Shown here piece by piece: positions 5,190 to 12,087 of a stretch of DNA of 12,158 nucleotides. The position numbers were made by a program, and so were the translations under genes. Below the pieces are notes generated by a model that ran no database searches, was not told the DNA's origin, and saw only the letters and a list, made by a program, of their open reading frames with translations. The stretch spans positions 1 through 12,158 of the forward strand of contig JABXJV010000069.1 in NCBI GenBank assembly GCA_013375355.1, given 5' to 3'. The stretch is from Candidatus Helarchaeota archaeon (lineage in GTDB: Archaea; Asgardarchaeota; Lokiarchaeia; Helarchaeales; JABXJV01). Position 1 is the stretch's first letter; each line of letters begins with the position of its first letter.

Positions 5190-7238
5190 TTATTTTCGAA
5201 TTTTATATTCATTCGTAAAGGTTTTTATTTTTTCTATTTCGTTATTATTTAATCCATAAATTTGATAAATTTTGTTGTTTAATTCTTCCAATAAGAGATT
5301 TATTTGAATATCAATTTTATTTTGATTATCTTCGGAAATTTTGAATTTTTCTTCATTTAATTTGATAATTTTCAAAACAATTTTTGAAATAGAGTTGATA
5401 TCTTTTTCAGATGCAGGATATATGGGTAAGTTTAATAAATGTGAGCTATTAATTGAAAAATATCCTCCTCTAACTTTAATTGATGGATTTTTATGGAAAA
5501 AATAAGCATTAATCAAATCCGAATTAATTAATCCTACTAAATATTTCGGATCATATTGGTTTTGAATTATAGCATAAATTCCAACAAAAACATAACCCTC
5601 TTTGTCAATAGCTGCTGTCAATCTAGTGTCATTACCACGAATTAAAATTTTAGGAATAATTTGAAAATTTTTCCATTTCTGGGCTGGCATTGCGCTATAA
5701 TGAAATTTAAAATATGGAGTTTCATAAGAAGTTCTAAAAGAATTTATTGGTATTCCCCAATTAATGCTAAAAGGTGATATATTTCTACAAACAATATATT
5801 TTAAATATTCTTTATTTTTAGGGAGTTTATCTGTTACATATTTTTTCCAACTATGATAATATTTCGCCCTTGGAGTGCCACAAAATATGTCATTTTTTTC
5901 AACAAAATCTCGAATTTTAGGTAATTTTTCAAGTTTACTTTCTATAATATCATAAATTTCATCCACATTTATATAAATTCGCGATTTGGGAGTGTTTGTA
6001 AATTTTAACTGATTAATTTTTTTATGAAATATATTAGGTGATTCTTTAATGTGTTCAAAATTATTATTAATTTTTCCACGAATTTGATATACATCTATTT
6101 CGTTTTTATGGAATCGAACAATCTTCTTTGAAGTGATAAGTGGCTCTTCAACTTTTTTTAAAGTAATTATTAGAGGGTAAGTGCTTGCCTTAAATACCTC
6201 ACATCTTGAAATATCAAGTAATTCGATTAAATGTGTGTTATTCAATAATAAATATCGCAAATTTTCAGCATATTCTCGAACTAAAAATTTATCAGGAACA
6301 ATGAACGACAACAAACCATTTTTTTTAAGTAAGATAAGGGCTAATTCAATAAAGCAAATATATATGTCAAAATCCATTTTTGGAGAGATATATACTGATT
6401 TTAGATATTTTTTCAATTCAGGGTCTTGCTTATGAACGCGAATATAGGGTGGATTTCCAACGATAACATTAAACCCTTTGTTATATAGAAATATCTCTGG
6501 AAATTCTAATAACCAATTAAATGGTTTATATTTCCAATCTTTTATATTAAAAAATTCGCTAAAACTTGAGCTATAACGTCTATTTAATGGATCTTGAACA
6601 TTTTTGATTTCTTTTTTTAATTTTTTGTGGTGTTTTAAAGACAGATCATGGTTTTTTAATTTTGCACGAAATTGAGAAATTTCTTCCAAACTTTTTTCTT
6701 CAACCTTATTTCTTTTGAAATTATAAAGAAAAACAAGAGAATTTCCTACTTTAATGTTTAAATCCATTAAAAAGGATCCATGAATATTTTTTCCTTCCTT
6801 TAATTCACCCTTTAATTTTCTACATGCTTCCTTAACGGCATTTTCATTCTTATCAACACCATATATATTATTGTAAATGGCATGTAATCCTGGATATTGA
6901 ATTCTTTTTAATTTATTACTCAAATGATTTTTAGATCTTTGTTCAAGTAGGATATCAAATTTTTCATTGTAAGATTGATAAAAATCACGCATAATTTTAA
7001 AGATTTCCAGTAAAAATACTCCATTACCACAGGCTGGGTCTAAAAACTTTAATGTTTCAGCTTTACTAAGGACTTGATTCAATTGTTTTAAATCTTTACT
7101 CGAATTTAATTCTTGATATAATTTAATGATTAAAACTTCAATTGTATTTCTTACAATATATTTGGCGATATAATTCGGTGTATAAAAAATTCCATGAGAT
7201 TTACGAACGAGGGTATCATCCTCATTTAATTCTTTCAA
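5190..7238 (-). CDS. Eco57I/TaqI-type DNA adenine N6-methyltransferase with specificity domain, no nuclease domain
   Basis: The 682-residue protein is a gamma-class adenine methyltransferase. GIFYTP (16-21) is motif X, DPACGNG (67-73) is SAM-binding motif I, GVDKNENAV (127-135) is motif II, and NPPY (262-265) is the catalytic motif that flips and methylates adenine. Residues about 450-610 look like a TaqI-C-type target-recognition domain, and the end (IYQIYGLNNNEIEKI) is the usual finish of type IIG enzymes, so the C-terminus is complete. Type IIG proteins such as Eco57I normally have a PD-ExK nuclease of several hundred residues before motif X; here motif X begins at residue 16. It is therefore a methylase only, orphan or paired with a separate nuclease. 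The start is TTG (complement of 7236-7238), with GGA about 9 bases upstream; the next Met lies after motif I. The gene is strikingly AT-rich. It follows the gene at 7298-8398 by 59 bases, possibly co-transcribed. Confidence 0.9.
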   Translation of the reverse strand: MKELNEDDTLVRKSHGIFYTPNYIAKYIVRNTIEVLIIKLYQELNSSKDLKQLNQVLSKAETLKFLDPACGNGVFLLEIFKIMRDFYQSYNEKFDILLEQRSKNHLSNKLKRIQYPGLHAIYNNIYGVDKNENAVKEACRKLKGELKEGKNIHGSFLMDLNIKVGNSLVFLYNFKRNKVEEKSLEEISQFRAKLKNHDLSLKHHKKLKKEIKNVQDPLNRRYSSSFSEFFNIKDWKYKPFNWLLEFPEIFLYNKGFNVIVGNPPYIRVHKQDPELKKYLKSVYISPKMDFDIYICFIELALILLKKNGLLSFIVPDKFLVREYAENLRYLLLNNTHLIELLDISRCEVFKASTYPLIITLKKVEEPLITSKKIVRFHKNEIDVYQIRGKINNNFEHIKESPNIFHKKINQLKFTNTPKSRIYINVDEIYDIIESKLEKLPKIRDFVEKNDIFCGTPRAKYYHSWKKYVTDKLPKNKEYLKYIVCRNISPFSINWGIPINSFRTSYETPYFKFHYSAMPAQKWKNFQIIPKILIRGNDTRLTAAIDKEGYVFVGIYAIIQNQYDPKYLVGLINSDLINAYFFHKNPSIKVRGGYFSINSSHLLNLPIYPASEKDINSISKIVLKIIKLNEEKFKISEDNQNKIDIQINLLLEELNNKIYQIYGLNNNEIEKIKTFTNEYKIRK

Positions 7239-7297
7239 TCTAATTTTTCCATATTAAAAATTAAAAAATAGATTACTTTGACTACATTGGCACATAT

Positions 7298-8398
7298 CTA
7301 GATTCGCACGTATTTATGAAATAAATCAAGAGCTAATTCTTTTATTTCTTCGACACCAATAATCCTTATATTTATATCAGGAGATTCTTGTACATCACTT
7401 ACTGCTTTTCGAGCCCGTTTTATAAAATTTTCTAAATCTCTATTGGACATATCATCTAATATATTATCGAATCTTGCCATACCAATTGCAGCCTGATAAG
7501 CTCCAGCTCCTTGTTGAATTCCTTGCCAATGAGTAACAAGTACATCTATTTCTTCAATTATTTGACTGATTACAAACCAATCAAAAAGAGTTCTTATACG
7601 TTCTTTTTTCTTTGCATCTTTAAATATTCGAATTATCCTATCCAATCTATCTGGATGGATTCGTTTCATAACTTCTTTCCCTCTAATTTGCGTTTCAGGA
7701 TGAACTTTTGCATGTTTTATAATTTTTTCTATTACCGTTATTTTTTCCAAAACTTCTTCATGTCTGTGTGCTACAATTTGGTCAGGGCGTCTATCGGGAG
7801 GGGGTTTAACAGGAAACTTTGGTTCTGAAGGGGCTGAATTATCGTCTTCTGGTATCGTGGGAGTAGAAAGTGGAGACGTATCGGCTTCTTGGATAGGAGG
7901 GGAGGTAAAAGGAGGAGATGTAGGCGATTCAGGAGCTGATGGCACCGATATGGGTTTCTGTGTTCTAATAGGTGGTCTTATACCCAAAGCTACTTGGAGA
8001 GATTTTAAATTCTTTTGACTTAAATTTGCCAATTTATTAATATCGTCAATTTTCATGAGTCTTTCTTTAATCTCATTCTTTAAATCAAGTCCAAGATACT
8101 CTTCATGAATATTTACTAAAATTCCTGCAATAATATCTTGCTTTTCATCATAATTATTTGGAAGGACAGCAACTTCATATATCCTTTGTTCAATATTATT
8201 AACAATATCTCCAGGATCAGAATTTTCAATTATTTCAGCAATTTCTGAGGGGGATACATTTGAATCTTGATAAATTAAGCCAAATATTGTGTCTAAATCA
8301 TCAATTGGTAACTTAAACAGTGTCTCCTTATCCACGTCTAATTTATTTTTAATCGCTAAAACGACGTCTTCTTTTGCTCCAAATTCGTCTTCTGACAT
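7298..8398 (-). CDS. Unrecognised two-part helical protein with a proline/serine-rich linker
   Basis: I do not recognise this 366-residue protein. Three zones are visible. Residues 1-140 are acidic and mostly helical, with recurring L-x-x-L-x-I-D-D-like helices (LPIDDLDTIF at 30-39, MKIDDINKLANLS at 115-127). Residues about 141-207 are rich in Pro, Ser and Thr (SPTSPPFTSPP at 158-168) and probably disordered. Residues about 208-366 are basic, long amphipathic helices (ERIRTLFDWFVISQIIEEIDVL at 266-287 in part) ending in HKYVRI. No PD-ExK, HNH, ATPase or membrane segment is seen. The ATG (complement of 8396-8398) is preferred over an in-frame TTG 12 bases upstream at 8410. It lies upstream of the methyltransferase gene on the same strand and could be its partner, but nothing in the sequence proves that. 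Confidence 0.75.
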   Translation of the reverse strand: MSEDEFGAKEDVVLAIKNKLDVDKETLFKLPIDDLDTIFGLIYQDSNVSPSEIAEIIENSDPGDIVNNIEQRIYEVAVLPNNYDEKQDIIAGILVNIHEEYLGLDLKNEIKERLMKIDDINKLANLSQKNLKSLQVALGIRPPIRTQKPISVPSAPESPTSPPFTSPPIQEADTSPLSTPTIPEDDNSAPSEPKFPVKPPPDRRPDQIVAHRHEEVLEKITVIEKIIKHAKVHPETQIRGKEVMKRIHPDRLDRIIRIFKDAKKKERIRTLFDWFVISQIIEEIDVLVTHWQGIQQGAGAYQAAIGMARFDNILDDMSNRDLENFIKRARKAVSDVQESPDINIRIIGVEEIKELALDLFHKYVRI

Positions 8399-8441
8399 TA
8401 AAATACCCAATCAGTTATCTGTAAATAAATAGTGCTAATTA

Positions 8442-8449
8442 TTTATAAA
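8442..8449 (-). promoter_or_regulatory. TATA-box-like element for the gene at 7298-8398
   Basis: TTTATAAA (a palindrome) lies about 45-50 bases upstream of the ATG at 8398. A start site about 26 bases downstream would leave a leader near 20 nucleotides. Its presence in the gap after the reductase gene suggests that the unknown gene and the methyltransferase form their own transcript, not part of the redox operon. Confidence 0.4.
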
Positions 8450-8539
8450 AATTAAGATTTCAAAAAATTTAACATTTAGCTACTTTCATTTTTCTTAATA
8501 TTATTATGAAATTGACAGTTTTTATTTTATTTCTAATTT

Positions 8540-9817
8540 TTATACTGGGTTTTCATGTATAAAATGCTTATACATATCATTAAAGGTTTCTTTATCATAA
8601 GTTTCTTGAAGTTTTTTAACCATTTCTAATTGAAATATTTCTGATTTATACAAATATTTAATTTCTTTATTTTTTCGAGCCTCTTGATACAATTTTTTAA
8701 TAACAGTTTCATCATTTAAAACATCAACAACTGCCTTTGCAAACTCGTCAAGATATGAAGAATGGTAATAAAAATGATGAGTAAACCTGGAGTCCAATAA
8801 ATATGGCAGATATATTTCTCGATTCCATCTCTTTTCATAACGTCCTAAATATGCCGCAGAGAAATTTTTACGTGAAATTGCCTTTAGAATTACTTCAGCA
8901 GCAATTTTACCGGATTTCCTTGCATAATATATACCTTCATAGTTCATTCTATCTACAAAGCCAGCAGCATCACCAATAACTAAAGTTCGGGGATAATATG
9001 TATATTCTGATATTCTATCTGGAATGGATGCAGCCCAGTAGTGTCGTTTTTCTATTAATAGTGGTTGAGCTCCTTGTAATCGGGGTGAAATTGCAGGATG
9101 TTTTTTAATTATCTTTTTAAGTCGTTCAACTTTAATAAAATAGTCTAAAACACCCACAGTTAATCCTCCAGGTTTCGTAAAAATCCAAGCATATCCATGT
9201 GAAGCTATCCCTTTTGCATCCCAATAAATTTCAATATCTCCTCCTCCAAATCGTTCTTCAATAATACTATCGGCTATGGTAAATTCAGCTTGTACACAAT
9301 TTACAGTTTCTCTCGGATATTCTACACCTAAAGAACGCTGTATTTTTGATGACGATAGACCGGTTGCTATTACTAACAAATTAGAGAGAAAAGTATTCTT
9401 TTCTCCATTTTTTGAAATTGTTTCAACTTCTATTCTATCATTAAATCTATTAGCCGAAATTGCTTCTGTTTCTGTATAAAGCTCAGCACCAGCAGATTGT
9501 GCACTTTCTGCTAGATAACGGTCATATTCTGTCCTATAAACTAAAGTTCCAAATTTTTCACCATCATGAATTGGATTCATTTTTCCAATCCTATCTTTTG
9601 TTCCAATTACAACTTGATTTATTGATTGTTGACGGACTGAATTTGGTAATTTCCCAAACTCCTCTTCATTTGCACCTAGAAGACCCCCAGCGCATGGCTT
9701 ATAACGACCAATTGCTGACTTTTCAAGTAATATAACATGTGCACCATTTTTAGCTAATTCAATAGCACAAGTTGACCCAGCAGGTCCTGCTCCAACTACT
9801 ATAGCATCTGCTTTCAT
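8540..9817 (-). CDS. Geranylgeranyl reductase family FAD-dependent oxidoreductase
   Basis: The 425-residue flavoprotein begins with a Rossmann FAD-binding motif (VVGAGPAGS, 7-15). It continues with the family's KPCAGGL (40-46), YRTEYDRYLA (94-103), GYAWIF (208-213) and the second FAD motif VIGDAAGFVDRMNYEGIYYA (280-299). In archaea this family saturates the geranylgeranyl chains of membrane lipids, using reduced ferredoxin or other donors; other members act on quinone side chains or other isoprenoids. Length and motif order fit a complete enzyme. The CAGG variant in place of the more common CGGG, and the likely existence of paralogues, mean the exact substrate is open. The gene follows the nitronate monooxygenase-like gene by 11 bases, so it is almost certainly co-transcribed with it. 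GGATT lies just before the ATG. Confidence 0.88.
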   Translation of the reverse strand: MKADAIVVGAGPAGSTCAIELAKNGAHVILLEKSAIGRYKPCAGGLLGANEEEFGKLPNSVRQQSINQVVIGTKDRIGKMNPIHDGEKFGTLVYRTEYDRYLAESAQSAGAELYTETEAISANRFNDRIEVETISKNGEKNTFLSNLLVIATGLSSSKIQRSLGVEYPRETVNCVQAEFTIADSIIEERFGGGDIEIYWDAKGIASHGYAWIFTKPGGLTVGVLDYFIKVERLKKIIKKHPAISPRLQGAQPLLIEKRHYWAASIPDRISEYTYYPRTLVIGDAAGFVDRMNYEGIYYARKSGKIAAEVILKAISRKNFSAAYLGRYEKRWNREIYLPYLLDSRFTHHFYYHSSYLDEFAKAVVDVLNDETVIKKLYQEARKNKEIKYLYKSEIFQLEMVKKLQETYDKETFNDMYKHFIHENPV

Positions 9818-9828
9818 ATTAGAATCCG

Positions 9829-10788
9829 TTAATTGTTAAGCTTTTTAACTATATCTTCGGCTTCTTTCATAATACGATCGAAATACTCTTTGACTGTTGG
9901 TATATCGTGTGCCAATCCTATACTTTGACTACAAGAGATGATTCCTGCATCTAGATTACCTTCATCGTACATTTCTTTTGTTTTAGTTCCTGCAGCAGCA
10001 TTAAAAATCTCGTTTTGCTTACCTGTTTTCTCTAATTGAAGTACTTCTTGTGCTGCCTTGTTAGTCCATACACGATGAGTCGCATTAACTGATTTCATAA
10101 CAAGACAAGTGTCATAAATTCCGGCTTTAACAAGAGCTTGTTTCAAATTTTCATGAATTGGACATTCTTTTGTGAGGAGAAGACGTGAACCTATTAATGC
10201 AGCTTGTGCTCCCAAGCTTAATACCGCAACTACACCCCTTCCATCTGCAATGCCACCACCTGCTACAATAGGAACTTTTAAGGCATCTACAGTTGCAGGA
10301 GTCAATACTATTGTTCCAATATCAAAACGACCGGTCGCACCACCATTTTCGTATCCAACAACTTCTACAATATCAGCCCCGAGTCTTTCTGCTGTTAATG
10401 CATAACGTATACCAGCACATTTATGGATCCAGATTACATCGTTTTCTTTAAAAAGCGGCACATATTTTTCAGGGGCTTTGTGGCCTGATGTTTCAATAAT
10501 TTTAACGCCTTCTTCGATCATAACCTTAACTAGGTCGATCTGCTTTACTGGCATAAGCATTGGGAATAAATTTACATTAACTGCATATGGTTTATCCGTC
10601 AAATCTTGAAGCTGATTTATAGCTTTCCGTAATGGTTCAGGTTTACGATACATGACTGAGGCGAGAATTCCGAGCGCCCCTGCATTAGAACATGCTGCAG
10701 CGAATTCTGGGTTTGTTATATTCATCATATTACCTGCAAATATTGGATATTTTAAATCCAGCATTTCAGTTACTTTTGTTTTCAACAT
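9829..10788 (-). CDS. Nitronate monooxygenase / 2-nitropropane dioxygenase-family FMN protein
   Basis: The 319-residue TIM-barrel flavoprotein opens with YPIFAGNMMNITNPEFAAAC (14-33), has the phosphate-binding AGGGIADGRG (176-185) and ends its barrel with GIISCSQSIGL (282-292), all typical of the NMO/FabK-like family. These FMN enzymes oxidise nitronates or reduce enoyl groups, and many members have unknown substrates. The catalytic histidine of true nitronate monooxygenases normally lies in a G-x-E-x-x-G-H-x-G loop; here the loop reads GYENGGATG (145-153), with Ala at the histidine position, so nitronate oxidation is doubtful. The ATG at 10788 is chosen over an upstream ATG at 10815. It is preceded by a near-perfect ribosome-binding site, and the protein then starts as the family does. 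It is the first gene of a pair with the geranylgeranyl reductase gene. Confidence 0.85.
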   Translation of the reverse strand: MLKTKVTEMLDLKYPIFAGNMMNITNPEFAAACSNAGALGILASVMYRKPEPLRKAINQLQDLTDKPYAVNVNLFPMLMPVKQIDLVKVMIEEGVKIIETSGHKAPEKYVPLFKENDVIWIHKCAGIRYALTAERLGADIVEVVGYENGGATGRFDIGTIVLTPATVDALKVPIVAGGGIADGRGVVAVLSLGAQAALIGSRLLLTKECPIHENLKQALVKAGIYDTCLVMKSVNATHRVWTNKAAQEVLQLEKTGKQNEIFNAAAGTKTKEMYDEGNLDAGIISCSQSIGLAHDIPTVKEYFDRIMKEAEDIVKKLNN

Positions 10789-10791
10789 TTT

Positions 10792-10800
10792 ATCACATCC
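10792..10800 (-). promoter_or_regulatory. Strong Shine-Dalgarno site that fixes the start of the NMO-like gene
   Basis: On the minus strand GGATGTGAT lies 3 bases before the ATG at 10788; it matches the ideal GGAGGTGAT at 8 of 9 positions. No comparable site precedes the in-frame ATG at 10815. It is the best ribosome-binding site in the window. Confidence 0.8.
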
Positions 10801-10822
10801 TTTTACTTTACTCATTTTACAG

Positions 10823-10830
10823 AAATATAA
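10823..10830 (-). promoter_or_regulatory. Possible TATA box for the NMO-reductase pair
   Basis: TTATATTT lies about 35-42 bases upstream of the ATG at 10788. A start site 26 bases downstream would leave only room for the ribosome-binding site and would put the ATG at 10815 outside the transcript. Other AT-rich candidates lie at about 10843-10862, so this is tentative. Confidence 0.3.
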
Positions 10831-10915
10831 TTTTATTCTTAATCATTTAATTATTTATTAAAAAGTAAGATCTATTGATTAATCTTAATTATTAAAATAA
10901 ACTATTATTTAATAA

Positions 10916-10923
10916 TTATAAAA
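10916..10923 (+). promoter_or_regulatory. TATA box for the iron-sulfur protein gene
   Basis: TTATAAAA lies 34-41 bases upstream of the GTG at 10957. The expected start site is near 10945, leaving a leader of about 12 nucleotides. Confidence 0.45.
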
Positions 10924-10939
10924 ATTAGGGAACCTAATT
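10923..10939. promoter_or_regulatory. Perfect inverted repeat, candidate operator in the divergent control region
   Basis: AATTAGG (10923-10929) and CCTAATT (10933-10939) are exact reverse complements separated by GAA. The repeat starts at the end of the TATA-like box and finishes before the expected transcription start, the classic place for an archaeal repressor that blocks TBP/TFB or polymerase. The two-fold symmetry fits a dimeric winged-helix regulator. It could also act on the divergent flavoprotein genes. A small RNA hairpin is less likely because the repeat lies mainly upstream of the predicted start. Confidence 0.5.
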
Positions 10940-10956
10940 AATAAAAAGCTTATAAG

Positions 10957-12060
10957 GTGAGTTTTCTGAGCGAGAATGAAGATATTTATCGAAAATTACA
11001 GCAACATCTCGATACAGGACCTATTGGCTTTCCACGTGCTAAATCTGGATCAGACATCCGATTATTAAAAGCATTCTTTAATCCGAAACAAGCGGAATTT
11101 GCAACTAAATTAAGTTTCTTCCCATCACCTTTAAAGAGCATTTATAGGCGCACGAAAAAGGAAGGAATGTCCCTTGAAGAAACGAAGGACATGCTAGATG
11201 ACTTGGTGGAAAATGGTCTAATACTTCATGCCGATATTCCGGATACTGGTGAAAGAATATATTTAAATGCACCTCTTGCAGTAGGATTTTACGAGTTTAA
11301 CGTTAACAGACTCACGAAAGAAAGAGCTGAAGCTTTTGACGAATACTTGAATGAAGAATTTATTGATGAATATAATTTGTCTGGGATTCCCCAACTACGC
11401 ACCATACCACTCAACGCTGCCCTAACTAGCGATAACATAGTAATGACATATGATGACGTTAAACAACTCATTGAAACTCATAAAGGACCTTACTCCGTAC
11501 AAGATTGCATATGCACGCAAGAAAAAGAAATCCTTGGAACGCCCTGCAAACATAGTTTTACAGATAGATGTTTATCCAATAATCAATGGATGATAGACCG
11601 AGGCGACGCACGCGAGATCAGTAAGGAGGAAGTCTTTAAAATTTTAAAGAAGGCAGAAGAAGATTGTCTCGTAATTCAACCTTGGAATTTCCAAGAACCT
11701 GGATTGCTCTGCATATGTTGCGGTTGTTGTTGTGGAATTCTTTCCAATATTAAGAAACTTGACAAGCCATCTCAATATTTTGCGACAAATTATTATTCGG
11801 AAGTAGATGGAGATCTATGTTCCGGTTGCGGCACTTGTGCTGATCGATGTCCTATGGACGCAATAACAATAGAAGATGTCTCAATCGTAGATCGAGACCG
11901 TTGCATCGGTTGTGGTGTGTGTGTCCCAACATGTCCATCGGATGCAATTCATCTCAGGAATAAAGAAGATGTCCTCGAACCTCCAAAAAATTTAATTGAT
12001 ATGTGGAGAAAAATTGGAGCTAAAAAAGCAGAATTAAGCAAAGCAACAATAAATAAATAA
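10957..12060 (+). CDS. Cysteine-rich iron-sulfur protein: winged-helix-like N-terminus, CxCCxCCC segment and two [4Fe-4S] ferredoxin motifs
   Basis: The 367-residue protein has 18 or so cysteines arranged in three groups. Residues about 40-105 look like a winged helix (SLEETKDMLDDLVENGLILHA at 72-92 in part, then a beta-wing). The middle has C184, C186, C197 and C205 (CxC-10-C-7-C), C237, then a dense CxCCxCCC cluster (C252-C259). The C-terminus is a bacterial-type 2[4Fe-4S] ferredoxin: C288, C291, C294, C298 and C316, C319, C322, C326, each ending in CP. The ferredoxin part carries single electrons at low potential; the middle cysteines probably bind another metal centre. It could be a redox partner of the divergent flavoprotein genes, a redox sensor, or both. 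The start is GTG with GGTG overlapping; the next Met is residue 71. The gene is richer in G+C than the left half of the window. Confidence 0.85.
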   Translation: MSFLSENEDIYRKLQQHLDTGPIGFPRAKSGSDIRLLKAFFNPKQAEFATKLSFFPSPLKSIYRRTKKEGMSLEETKDMLDDLVENGLILHADIPDTGERIYLNAPLAVGFYEFNVNRLTKERAEAFDEYLNEEFIDEYNLSGIPQLRTIPLNAALTSDNIVMTYDDVKQLIETHKGPYSVQDCICTQEKEILGTPCKHSFTDRCLSNNQWMIDRGDAREISKEEVFKILKKAEEDCLVIQPWNFQEPGLLCICCGCCCGILSNIKKLDKPSQYFATNYYSEVDGDLCSGCGTCADRCPMDAITIEDVSIVDRDRCIGCGVCVPTCPSDAIHLRNKEDVLEPPKNLIDMWRKIGAKKAELSKATINK

Positions 12061-12078
12061 TGATTTCTATCCTTTATC

Positions 12079-12085
12079 TTTTTTT
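12079..12085 (+). terminator. T-tract after the iron-sulfur protein gene
   Basis: Seven T begin 18 bases after the stop codon, followed by more T-rich sequence and no stem. This fits archaeal T-run termination and lies in the gap to a convergent gene. Confidence 0.4.
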
Positions 12086-12087
12086 AT

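Noticed and set aside
6181..6435. Rightward open frame inside the methyltransferase gene
   Set aside because: It lies entirely antisense to conserved methyltransferase sequence, including the region near NPPY, and shows no family features.
7201..7208. PD-ExK or HNH nuclease domain in or next to the methyltransferase
   Set aside because: Motif X begins at residue 16 of the methyltransferase and no nuclease motif was found in it or in the upstream 366-residue protein.
7511..7828. Rightward open frame rich in Phe/Tyr/Asn opposite the unknown protein gene
   Set aside because: It is the complement of a Lys/Ile/Glu-rich helical region. The sense frame is longer, has a start signal and fits the strand of its neighbour.
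9276..9735. Two overlapping rightward open frames opposite the geranylgeranyl-reductase-like gene
   Set aside because: Both are shadows of the sense gene, which carries clear FAD motifs, and neither has a recognisable start signal.
10172..10405. Rightward open frame antisense to the NMO-like gene, rich in Pro/Ala/Thr
   Set aside because: The composition is the expected mirror of Gly/Ala-rich barrel codons on the other strand; the sense frame has clear FMN motifs.
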